NCBI RefSeq assembly: GCF_900240975.1
Contig: NZ_LT968775.1
Coordinates: 310,001 to 374,000 of the forward strand
DNA: 64,000 bases
Source: Mycobacterium sp. 4858
GTDB taxonomy: Bacteria > Actinomycetota > Actinomycetes > Mycobacteriales > Mycobacteriaceae
Direction: 5' to 3'
Program-made: the position numbers and the translations under genes
Shown: positions 7,440-17,193 of the stretch, in pieces
Position numbering within the stretch: the first letter of the stretch is position 1
Layout of the letters: every line of letters starts with the position of its first letter
The notes under the pieces: generated by a model
What the model saw: the letters and a program-made list of their open reading frames with translations, nothing else
Told to the model about the DNA's origin: nothing
Databases searched by the model: none

Positions 7440-9044
7440 ATGGAACGTGCGCATCCTTCGGCCGACAACCTGTATCGGCTGCTCATGGCGCCTGCGGACG
7501 GCACCCCGGACAAACCTGCAGTGATCGAGGCAGACGAGAACGGAACTCTGGAAGAGATCTCCTACCGGCGCCTCGACGGCCAAATCCGGGAGTACGCAGC
7601 GGTCTTGGACAGCCTCGGGCTTGATGTCGGTGACCGCGTAGCAGTCGAGGCGGACACCTCGGCAGCCTCGGTGGCCATGCTGCTGGCGTGCTCGATGCTC
7701 GGTTTGGCGTTTGTGCCGGTGAGCCCGCAGACGCCGGACACCCGCCTGCGGGCGATCCTGCAGTCGGTCGAACCGGAACTGCACGCACGGGCGGACGGCA
7801 TCAAGCACAGGGAACTGCCAGAGGCAAGCGGCAGTGCGCAGTTCGGCTCGAACGGCCTGGTGATCGAGCGCGCGCCGGCGAGCAAGGCGCGCCGGCGCCG
7901 GAACGTGGTCGCCAACGATACCGCGTACATCATCTTCACCTCCGGTTCGACCGGTTGTCCCAAAGGCGTGGTGATGAGCCACCGGGCAATTGTGACGTTC
8001 CTGCGCGCGATGCTGGACGACGGATTGGCCGGACCCGACGACAGGGTTGCCAGCACATCACCGCTCCAATTCGACTTCGCGCTGTTCGGGATCGGCGTGG
8101 CCCTGAGCAGCGGTGCCACACTCGTGCCCGTTCGGCGGGAGCACCTCAGCTCACCTCGGCGCATGGTCGCTGTCCTGCGAAACGCCGAGGTCACCCAGGT
8201 TCACGGCGTTCCGTCACTATGGCGACCCGTCCTTCGCCACGATCCAGATTTGCTCAAGGAATTGGAGGGGCTGCGCTCAGTCGTATTCGCTGGCGAGGAG
8301 TTCCCGATCCCTGAGATTCGCCAGCTGCAGGCGGTGCTTCCCGGCGTCAGCCTCATCAACGGCTACGGAGCGACAGAGTCGATGGCCGCCTCGTTCACCC
8401 ATGTTCCGCATCCGCTGCCGACCGAGCAGGACCGACTGTCGATCGGACACGCCCACGCAGGGGCCGAGATGACCCTGGTGGACGATCACGGACAGGTGGT
8501 CACCCGGCCCGGCCTGATCGGGGAGATCTACCTGCGTAGCCCGGCGCTGTTCACCGGCTACTGGAACGACCCCGAGGCCACAGCCGCAGTGCTGGTGTCC
8601 GACCCGGTCGAGCCGCGGCATGGGCAGACAGTGCTTCGCACGGGCGATCTGGCCCGCCTGGGTTCAGCGGGCGAGCTCTACTTCGTGGGCCGATCCGACT
8701 ACCAGGTACAGGTCCGCGGAAATCGGGTGGAGCTGGGCGAGGTGGAGAGCGTCCTCACTCGCTTTCCCGCCGTGACGGCGGCCGCGGCGACCCTGGTAGC
8801 ACGTTCCGGGGACCACATTCTGATGGCGGCCGTCGTCCTCGACCGCCCGGAATCGGAACTCGACGAAGTCGCTGCACTCGCGTTCTGTGCGCGGGAGCTG
8901 CCCACCTACATGGTGCCTCGGTCGATTTACACCTTGCCGGAGCTTCCCTTGACCGAAAACGGGAAGGTCGATCGCGCGTTGCTCAGGCAACGGCTGGCCG
9001 CTCCCGAAAGCACGTCCGAATTACAACCCGCTACGAACGCTTAG
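7440..9044 (+). CDS. Stand-alone amino-acid adenylation enzyme
   Basis: This 534-aa adenylation domain has no fused carrier or condensation domain. The ATG at 7440 is preceded by GGGGA. Core motifs are A3 TSGSTG (167-172) followed by CPKG, A4 with FD at 211-212, A5 NGYGATE, A7 RTGDLARL, A8 VRGNRVELGEVE, and the A10 lysine Lys509 in ENGKVDR. Asp212 is at the position that binds the substrate amino group in amino-acid A domains, including those I know for beta-amino acids, arguing for an amino acid rather than an aryl acid. With the MIO gene 10 bp downstream and a free ACP nearby, beta-phenylalanine is the best guess; cinnamate is the main alternative. Confidence 0.82.
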   Translation: MERAHPSADNLYRLLMAPADGTPDKPAVIEADENGTLEEISYRRLDGQIREYAAVLDSLGLDVGDRVAVEADTSAASVAMLLACSMLGLAFVPVSPQTPDTRLRAILQSVEPELHARADGIKHRELPEASGSAQFGSNGLVIERAPASKARRRRNVVANDTAYIIFTSGSTGCPKGVVMSHRAIVTFLRAMLDDGLAGPDDRVASTSPLQFDFALFGIGVALSSGATLVPVRREHLSSPRRMVAVLRNAEVTQVHGVPSLWRPVLRHDPDLLKELEGLRSVVFAGEEFPIPEIRQLQAVLPGVSLINGYGATESMAASFTHVPHPLPTEQDRLSIGHAHAGAEMTLVDDHGQVVTRPGLIGEIYLRSPALFTGYWNDPEATAAVLVSDPVEPRHGQTVLRTGDLARLGSAGELYFVGRSDYQVQVRGNRVELGEVESVLTRFPAVTAAAATLVARSGDHILMAAVVLDRPESELDEVAALAFCARELPTYMVPRSIYTLPELPLTENGKVDRALLRQRLAAPESTSELQPATNA

Positions 9045-9053
9045 GAGCTACAC

Positions 9054-10607
9054 GTGGTCTTCACCCTGTCCCTAGATCGGCGGGTTCGGCTGACCGAGAT
9101 CGAGTCGACCGCGGTCTCAGCCGTTCCTGTGGCCATCGACGACGCCGTTTGCGCACGGGTGGAAACTTCCCGCCAAACGCTGGAGAAGTTCGTCGCGGAG
9201 GGGCGCGTCATTTATGGCGTCAACACCAGTATGGGCGGGTTCGTCAATTGGCTGGTTCCGGTATCCATGGCACGCCAACTGCAGGAGAACCTGCTCAATG
9301 CAGTGGCGACCAACGTTGGCAAACATCTCGACGACGCCATGGTCCGCGCGATCATGTTGTCCCGCATTGTGTCGCTTGCCCGTGGTAACTCGGCCATTTC
9401 CTTGGCCAACCTGGAAAAGCTCATTGCGGTACTGAACTCGGGTGTCGTGCCGTGCGTGCCCGAGAAGGGATCGCTCGGCACCAGCGGCGACCTCGGGCCG
9501 TTGGCCGCGATCGCACTGGTCTGCATAGGCCAGTGGAAAGCGAGGCTGGATGGCGAAGTCCTACCGGGCGCCGAGGCGCTGCAACGAGTCGGCATCGTGC
9601 CGATGGAACTCAGTTTCAAAGAGGGACTGGCGCTGATCAACGGCACCTCCGGCATGGTGGGGCTGGGCAGCATGAGCGTTGCCCGGGCCCGGCGTCTGCT
9701 GCAGTCATATCTGCTCGTGTCGGCCCTATCCGTGGAAGCCCTCGTCGGCAAGACCAAGCCATTCCATCCGCAGGTTCACAAGCTCAAGCCGCACAAGGGA
9801 CAGCAGGAGGTCGCCAGGTTCCTGTGGGACACGTTGGGCGACTCCGGCCTCGCGGTCGACGAGCTCGACACGGAGCACCTTCTCTCGGCTGAGATGGGGG
9901 ACACCGCAAAGGCGGGATCGCAGTCGATCGAAGACGCGTACTCAGTTCGGTGCACACCGCAGATACTGGGGCCGGTGATGGACAGCGTCGCCACGATCGC
10001 GCGGGTCGTCGAGGACGAGCTCAACTCCTCCAACGACAATCCGCTGATCGACCCGGATGAGGCCGAGGTGTTCCACAACGGGCACTTCCACGGGCAATAC
10101 GTGTCGATGGCAATGGACCACCTGGTCATCGCGATGACCACGCTGATCAACCTGTCCAACCGAAGGATCGACCGATATCTCGACGCCGGCAACAGCAACG
10201 GGCTTCCGGGCTTTCTGTGCCGGGAAAACCCCGGCCTGCGGTTGGGGCTGATGGGCGGGCAGTTCATGACCGCCTCACTGACCGCAGAGACCCGGGCGAA
10301 GGCAATGCCCATATCCATTCAGTCGTTGACCTCGACCGGAGACTTCCAGGACATCGTTTCCTTCGGCTTCGTCGCGGCCAGGCGCGCCAACGAAGTGCTG
10401 GAAAATGTCGCGCACGTGGTCGCTTTCGAACTGCTGTGCGCCTGCCAGGCCGTTGACATCCGAGGCGCCGAGGGCCTGTCGACCGCGACCCGGCGGCTCT
10501 ACGAACAGACGCGTCAGGTGGTCCCATATCTCGACCGGGACATAACAGTCACAGACTACGTAGAAGAGCTCGCGCAGCGCCTCGTCGCTCATCCGGGCAT
10601 GGGCTGA
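9054..10607 (+). CDS. MIO-type phenylalanine ammonia-lyase / 2,3-aminomutase
   Basis: A 517-aa member of the histidine/phenylalanine ammonia-lyase family. The MIO-forming tripeptide is Thr143-Ser144-Gly145 in GSLGTSGDLGPLA; most family members have Ala-Ser-Gly. The inner-loop catalytic Tyr is Tyr54 (IYGVNTSMGG), and NDNPLID and FHNGHFHGQYVSMAMDH are present. Spacing matches the andrimid Phe aminomutase as I recall it (Tyr78, Val108, Thr167): here Tyr54, Val84, Thr143, a constant offset of 24. The position that is His in tyrosine ammonia-lyases is Ala83, so Phe rather than Tyr is predicted. The product may be beta-Phe (AdmH-like) or cinnamate (EncP-like). AGGAG precedes GTG 9054. Confidence 0.88.
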   Translation: MVFTLSLDRRVRLTEIESTAVSAVPVAIDDAVCARVETSRQTLEKFVAEGRVIYGVNTSMGGFVNWLVPVSMARQLQENLLNAVATNVGKHLDDAMVRAIMLSRIVSLARGNSAISLANLEKLIAVLNSGVVPCVPEKGSLGTSGDLGPLAAIALVCIGQWKARLDGEVLPGAEALQRVGIVPMELSFKEGLALINGTSGMVGLGSMSVARARRLLQSYLLVSALSVEALVGKTKPFHPQVHKLKPHKGQQEVARFLWDTLGDSGLAVDELDTEHLLSAEMGDTAKAGSQSIEDAYSVRCTPQILGPVMDSVATIARVVEDELNSSNDNPLIDPDEAEVFHNGHFHGQYVSMAMDHLVIAMTTLINLSNRRIDRYLDAGNSNGLPGFLCRENPGLRLGLMGGQFMTASLTAETRAKAMPISIQSLTSTGDFQDIVSFGFVAARRANEVLENVAHVVAFELLCACQAVDIRGAEGLSTATRRLYEQTRQVVPYLDRDITVTDYVEELAQRLVAHPGMG

Positions 10608-10614
10608 GGCTGTC

Positions 10615-11016
10615 GTGCGCGCCTCGACTCGGACAGCGACGGTGTTTGACGCGCTCGACCGCCCACCGCAGACCGAGCACACCCCAGAGGGCACTCGGGT
10701 ATCCGTGCGGTTGGCCGTAGAACGGGCAGCCGCGCAGATGGCCGGCCACTATCCTGACTTCCCGATCCTGCCGGGGGTTCTCCTGATCGAATGTGTCCGT
10801 CAGGCGGCCAGTTCAGCCCGCGGCGCCGAACTTCGGCTGTGCAGCATCGGCCGCGCTCGCTTCGTCCGACCCCTGCTTCCGGGCGACGAACTGGAACTCT
10901 CCCTGCTGCTGACTCCTCAGGCGATCGGGCGGGTCGGGGTGGTCGCTCGCGGCGTGCGTGCCGACGGTCAGACGGCAGCGGAGGTGCACCTCACGCTCGA
11001 ACCGGCGGGGGTCTGA
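10615..11016 (+). CDS. FabZ-like hotdog dehydratase with His/Glu
   Basis: A 133-aa hotdog-fold protein starting with GTG 10615, eight bases after the MIO gene. The FabZ helix is recognisable as GHYPDFPILPGVLLIE, with His45 and Glu59 spaced 14 residues apart as in 3-hydroxyacyl-ACP dehydratases. It probably removes water from ACP-bound 3-hydroxyacyl chains, giving double bonds. Its stop overlaps the next start (TGATG), and the next protein is a degenerate relative, so the two may form a heteromer, as dehydratase pairs in aryl-polyene and related type II PKS systems do. Confidence 0.78.
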   Translation: MRASTRTATVFDALDRPPQTEHTPEGTRVSVRLAVERAAAQMAGHYPDFPILPGVLLIECVRQAASSARGAELRLCSIGRARFVRPLLPGDELELSLLLTPQAIGRVGVVARGVRADGQTAAEVHLTLEPAGV

Positions 11017-11513
11017 TGTTTGACCACAGCCAGGTGCGCGGTCTACTCCGGCAGCGCCCCCCGATGCTTCTGCTCGATACCGTGCGGGAGTTTTCGCCGC
11101 CCAATTCGCTCGTCGCCACCAAGGCTGTCACGGGCGGGGAAGACTGCTACCGGGACATGGAAGACGGAACCGGAATCGAGGGATTCCGGTATCCGTCTGC
11201 GCTCGTCCTCGAGTCGTTCGGCCAGGCTGCCTCGCTCCTGTGGTCGCTCGCCGAGCTCGGCCCGCCGGACGAGCTCCCGCTGATGGTCGGCGTCCGCGAC
11301 CTTGCCTTCGCCGCATCAGCCATTCCCGGGGAAGTGCTGGAACACCACGTAGAGCTCCAACATCGTTCCGGGGCGCTCGGTGAGTTCAGCGGTGAGACGC
11401 GAGCAGGCGGCCGAACCATTCTCACCGTGGGCTCATTCCTGGTCGTCTCCCGCCCGGCCGCGAGCTTGCTGTCCTCCAGTCCGGTGCCGCCGCAATCGAA
11501 GGATGTCAGATGA
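11016..11513 (+). CDS. FabZ-like hotdog protein lacking the catalytic His
   Basis: Translation from ATG 11016 gives 165 aa with FabZ features: an N-terminal LRQRPPMLLLDTV, like the LPHRYPFLLVD opening of FabZ, and Glu66 in LVLESFGQA. The residue 14 before the Glu, His in FabZ, is Thr52. It is therefore unlikely to be an independent dehydratase. It is probably the structural partner of the preceding FabZ-like protein, or a different hotdog enzyme such as a thioesterase. It overlaps both neighbours (TGATG before, ATGA after), so stoichiometric co-translation is likely. Confidence 0.75.
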   Translation: MFDHSQVRGLLRQRPPMLLLDTVREFSPPNSLVATKAVTGGEDCYRDMEDGTGIEGFRYPSALVLESFGQAASLLWSLAELGPPDELPLMVGVRDLAFAASAIPGEVLEHHVELQHRSGALGEFSGETRAGGRTILTVGSFLVVSRPAASLLSSSPVPPQSKDVR

Positions 11514-11755
11514 ACGATACGGACAACGCACTCGCAAGGATCCGCGAGATCGTGGCAGAGGTCCTGGCGATGAATCCGGCCGGGATCGACGACACCGCCG
11601 ACTTCGTTGAGCGTTACCACGCGGACTCACTCAATCTGATGGAGATCACGGCAAAAGTGGAGAAGGAGTATCAGGTGACTCTGCCGCAGAGTGAGCTGCA
11701 GCAGGCGTACACCGTCACCGCCTTGTGCGAGGTGGTTGCCCGGCAAACGACCTGA
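11510..11755 (+). CDS. Acyl carrier protein
   Basis: This 81-aa acidic four-helix protein has the phosphopantetheine attachment motif ADSLNL with Ser40. The usual ACP pattern is seen around it: IREIVAEVLAM at the N-terminus and a VEKEYQV strand-like turn after helix II. It is translationally coupled to the hotdog gene by ATGA. It is the only carrier protein visible in the cluster, so it is the likely partner for the adenylation enzyme, the ketosynthase and the hotdog proteins. A second ACP may exist left of the window. Confidence 0.9.
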   Translation: MNDTDNALARIREIVAEVLAMNPAGIDDTADFVERYHADSLNLMEITAKVEKEYQVTLPQSELQQAYTVTALCEVVARQTT

Positions 11756-11863
11756 GCGACTGATCGGGGCGATCTGAAGGTGGGCCTGCTGCACCGGGCC
11801 GATGGGGAAGCCACTGGCCCCAACCATCCCGGGAGTGCGGCCCTGAAATCAAGGAGAGTGTTC

Positions 11864-13880
<2,017 letters not shown>

Positions 13881-14015
13881 GTGCACCAAAAGCGAGATGC
13901 GACGGCAAGTCACGGTCGCGGTCACGTTCCACGGCATCGACTTCGCTGGTGGGCTGAGGCGAAGAATGTCCCGGAGTCCGACCCAGCCGAAAGCCGTCCA
14001 CCACGATGCCGGTGG

Positions 14016-14033
14016 AGCCGATCATCGGCTTTT
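14016..14033 (+). terminator. Candidate terminator after aroG
   Basis: The stem AGCCG (14016-14020) pairs with CGGCT (14026-14030) around an ATCAT loop, followed by TTT. It is short but in the right place to end aroG transcription before the convergent tRNA gene. Confidence 0.45.
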
Positions 14034-14061
14034 CAGCGGACCAAAAACGCCGTCCGACCAG

Positions 14062-14135
14062 TGCCCCCGGCACGACTCGAACGTGCGACCTAGGGATTAG
14101 AAGGCCCTTGCTCTATCCACCTGAGCTACGGAGGC
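14062..14135 (-). tRNA. tRNA-Arg (anticodon UCU)
   Basis: Read on the minus strand, the acceptor stem GCCTCCG pairs with CGGGGGC with discriminator A; CCA is not encoded. The D arm contains GCTCAGGTGGATAGAGC, the anticodon loop is CTTCTAA (TCT), and the T arm GCACG/CGTGC surrounds TTCGAGT. The 3' end points left, toward the biosynthetic cluster. Confidence 0.95.
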
Positions 14136-14322
14136 AATGTGCACGTCAGTCTATTCCAACGGCGTGTCGTAACCCGACTCGCCGCCGCGCCGCACACGAA
14201 AAGCGTTCGCGCCCCGGCGTTATCGGCTATGGTTGGGAACCTCGACACACGTAGAACACCGACCGGTCATCGGCCGTTAACCGCAATGAGGCGTGTGCAT
14301 ATCGTCGAGGGGTGGCGTTGCT

Positions 14323-15570
14323 ATGAGCGTGACCACGCACGTGACTTCCCGGTGCTCGTGGGCCGGTAACCAGGCCTTACGCCTGGCGGGCGATGCGAAA
14401 GACGCCTATCGGGTCGGCACGCTGTTGCTGCGCGGCTCGCCGTTCGCGCTGGGCTGCCTCGCGGGCTGGCTCTCCACCGAGTTTCCTCCCCACGTCGTGA
14501 CCGGGCACGCGTTGTCGCGCCTCGCGCACCCGTCCATCGGGCGCGTCGGCACCAGCTGGGCGGCGCAGCTGGCGGACCGGGCCCTCACCGCGGCGCTCGA
14601 CGAAGCCCTCGGTCCCGACTTCCGCGAGCAGGTCTGCCACCCGGCCGGCATCAAGCCCGTCTGCGCACCCCGCAGCGGCGTGTTGAACAGGCCCGGACCG
14701 CACCGCCGGTACGCGGCCCAGACGTCCGACATCCCCTACGGTCCGGGCGGACGCGACAACCTGCTCGACATCTGGCGGCGTCACGACCTCGCCCCGGGGC
14801 GGCGGGCGCCGGTGCTGATCCAGGTTCCCGGCGGGGCGTGGACCGTCGGCGACAAACGGGTGCAGGCCTACACGCTGATGAGCCGCATGGCCGAGCTCGG
14901 CTGGATCTGCGTCTCGATCAACTACCGCAAGAGCCCGCGTTCGACGTTCCCGGCGCACCTCATCGACGTGAAGCGGGCGATCGCCTGGGTCCGCCACAAC
15001 ATCGCCGACTACGGCGGCGATCCCGACTTCATCGCGATCACCGGCGGGTCGGCGGGCGGGCATCTGGCCTCGCTGGCCGCGCTCACCCCGAACGACCCGG
15101 CGTTCCAGCCCGGATTCGAAAACGCCGACACCACGGTTCAGGCCGTCGTGCCCTATTACGGGGTGTACGACTTCACCGACTCCGAGCACATGCACGACTT
15201 GATGCTGCCGTTCCTGGAGCACTTCGTCATGAAGGCCCGCTACGCCGACGAGCCCGAGCGGTTCCGGGCGGCGTCGCCGGTCTCCTACGTGCACAGCGGG
15301 GCGCCACCCTTCTTCGTGCTGCACGGCGAGAAGGACGAATTGGTGCCCAGCGGCCAGGCCCGTGCCTTCTGCGCCGCGCTGCGTGCGGCAGGCGCCGCCA
15401 CGGTGGCCCACGCCGAACTCGCCAACGCCCATCACGCGTTCGACATCCTCTCGACGGTCCGCTCGCGGCTGGCCGCCAACGCCGTCGCGGATTTCCTCGG
15501 TGTCGTCTACGGGCGCCGCGTCAGCCCGCTGCTGGACTTCGTCCCGCTGGCGGCCACGTCGGCCAGCTGA
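14323..15570 (+). CDS. lipQ: Carboxylesterase/lipase LipQ
   Basis: A 415-aa alpha/beta hydrolase matching Rv2485c in length and position. ATG 14323 is preferred (GAGGGG upstream) over GTG 14293. It has a hormone-sensitive-lipase-like layout: an oxyanion loop with PGGAW, a nucleophile elbow ITGGSAGGH, and a C-terminal NAHHAFD carrying the likely catalytic His. The N-terminal 100 residues contain a hydrophobic stretch. It hydrolyses acyl esters; the native substrate is unknown. It heads a run of lipid genes. As the first gene right of the tRNA, it marks the return to the conserved chromosome. Confidence 0.85.
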   Translation: MSVTTHVTSRCSWAGNQALRLAGDAKDAYRVGTLLLRGSPFALGCLAGWLSTEFPPHVVTGHALSRLAHPSIGRVGTSWAAQLADRALTAALDEALGPDFREQVCHPAGIKPVCAPRSGVLNRPGPHRRYAAQTSDIPYGPGGRDNLLDIWRRHDLAPGRRAPVLIQVPGGAWTVGDKRVQAYTLMSRMAELGWICVSINYRKSPRSTFPAHLIDVKRAIAWVRHNIADYGGDPDFIAITGGSAGGHLASLAALTPNDPAFQPGFENADTTVQAVVPYYGVYDFTDSEHMHDLMLPFLEHFVMKARYADEPERFRAASPVSYVHSGAPPFFVLHGEKDELVPSGQARAFCAALRAAGAATVAHAELANAHHAFDILSTVRSRLAANAVADFLGVVYGRRVSPLLDFVPLAATSAS

Positions 15571-15723
15571 GCCCGGCCCCGGTAAACCGGCGCCCGGCGC
15601 CGACCGCTCCTTTCACCAGCGCGGCAACCCGACTAGCGTTGGGTTGGCGATGGGGGTTGGTGGTGGGTCCGAGGCAGGAGGCTTGATCTTCGGTGACAGG
15701 GTTGGCGCGTCGGTCGGAGAGCC

Positions 15724-17193
15724 ATGACTGAGTCCGATGGGGTCGTGAAATTGTCCGACCAGCTGGGACCGGTCGACTATCTGATGCATCGGGGCGAAGC
15801 GAATCCGCGGACGCGATCGGGCATCATGGCGCTGGAGCTCCTTGACACCACGCCGGACTGGGACCGGTTTCTGAGCCGCTTCGAAAACGCCTCCCGACGG
15901 GTCCTGCGGCTGCGGCAGAAGGTGGTCGTGCCGACCCTGCCGACGGCGTCACCGCGCTGGGTGGTGGACCCCGACTTCAACCTCGAGTTCCACGTGCGGC
16001 GGATGAGGGTGGCCGAACCCGGCACGCTGCGCGACGTCTTCAACCTCGCCGAGGTGATGTTGCAGTCGCCGATGGACATCTCCCGGCCGCTGTGGACGGC
16101 CACCCTGATCGAGGGGCTGCCCGGCGGGAAGGCCGCGACACTGCTGCACGTCAGCCACGCCGTCACCGACGGCGTCGGCGGGGTGCAGATGTTCGCCGAG
16201 ATCTACGACCTCGAACGCAACCCACCTGCCAAGGCGACACCCCCGCTGCCGGTTCCGCAGGACCTCACACCCAATGATTTGATGCGCCAAGGCATTAACC
16301 ACCTGCCCGCCGCGGTGGTCGGCGGCGTCCTGAGCGCGGTCTCCGGCGCGGTCTCGGTCGCCGGGCGTGCGGTCCTCGAGCCCGCGTCCACCGTGTCGGG
16401 CGTCGTGGGTTACGCCCTCTCGGGCATGCGGGTGCTCAACCGGGCGGCCGAGCCGTCGCCGTTGCTGCGGCGGCGTAGCCTGGCCACCCGCACCGAGGCG
16501 ATCGATATCCCGCTCGCCGACCTGCACCGGGCCGCGAAGGCCGGCGGGGGATCGATCAACGACGCCTACCTCGCCGGCCTGTGCGGCACCCTGCGGCGGT
16601 ACCACGAGGCGCTCGGCGTGCCCATCAGCACGCTGCCGATGGCGGTACCGGTGAACCTGCGGGCCGAGGCCGACACGGCCGGGGGCAACCGGTTCACCGG
16701 CGTCAACCTGGCCGCGCCCGTGGGTACCGTCGATCCCGTCTCGCGGATGAAGAAGATCCGCGCGCAGATGACGCAGCGTCGCGACGAGCCCGCGATGAAT
16801 ATCATCGGTTCGGTCGCGCCCCTGCTCAGCGTCCTGCCGACCGCGGTGCTCGAGGGCATCACCGGGTCGGTGATCGGTTCCGACGTCCAGGCCAGCAACG
16901 TCCCGGTGTATCCCGGGGACACCTACATCGCCGGTGCAAAGGTGTTGCGGCAGTACGGCATCGGTCCGCTGCCGGGAGTGGCGATGATGGTCGTGCTGAT
17001 CTCACGCGGCGGGTGGTGCACCATCACCGTGCGCTACGACCGGGCGGCGGTGCGCAACGAGCCGCTGTTCGCCCAATGCCTGCTGGAGGGCTTCGACGAA
17101 ATCCTGGCGCTGGCCGGCGATGGGGCACCCCGCGCGGTGCCCGCCTCGTTCACCGAGCCGGCGACGTCGGCGCGGACGGTGGCGGGTTCATGA
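15724..17193 (+). CDS. WS/DGAT-family acyltransferase
   Basis: A 489-aa protein of the wax ester synthase/diacylglycerol acyltransferase family, orthologous by position to Rv2484c. The family motif HHxxxDG appears as SHAVTDG (144-150): the catalytic second His145 and Asp149-Gly150 are kept, the first His is Ser. The opening LSDQLGPVDYLMHRGE and the conserved PLWTATLIEGL are typical. These enzymes transfer acyl groups from CoA to diacylglycerol or fatty alcohols, making storage lipid. Its stop overlaps the plsC start (ATGA), and plsC and plsB2 follow, so the operon appears to build glycerolipids from glycerol 3-phosphate onward. Confidence 0.88.
   Translation: MTESDGVVKLSDQLGPVDYLMHRGEANPRTRSGIMALELLDTTPDWDRFLSRFENASRRVLRLRQKVVVPTLPTASPRWVVDPDFNLEFHVRRMRVAEPGTLRDVFNLAEVMLQSPMDISRPLWTATLIEGLPGGKAATLLHVSHAVTDGVGGVQMFAEIYDLERNPPAKATPPLPVPQDLTPNDLMRQGINHLPAAVVGGVLSAVSGAVSVAGRAVLEPASTVSGVVGYALSGMRVLNRAAEPSPLLRRRSLATRTEAIDIPLADLHRAAKAGGGSINDAYLAGLCGTLRRYHEALGVPISTLPMAVPVNLRAEADTAGGNRFTGVNLAAPVGTVDPVSRMKKIRAQMTQRRDEPAMNIIGSVAPLLSVLPTAVLEGITGSVIGSDVQASNVPVYPGDTYIAGAKVLRQYGIGPLPGVAMMVVLISRGGWCTITVRYDRAAVRNEPLFAQCLLEGFDEILALAGDGAPRAVPASFTEPATSARTVAGS

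Noticed and set aside
9054..10607. Tyrosine ammonia-lyase or histidine ammonia-lyase
   Set aside because: The Tyr-selecting His is Ala here, the MIO triad is TSG, and the residue spacing matches Phe aminomutase rather than HutH.
15724..17193. Inactive WS/DGAT because HHxxxDG reads SHAVTDG
   Set aside because: The catalytic second His and the DG are kept; loss of the first His alone is not enough to call it inactive.
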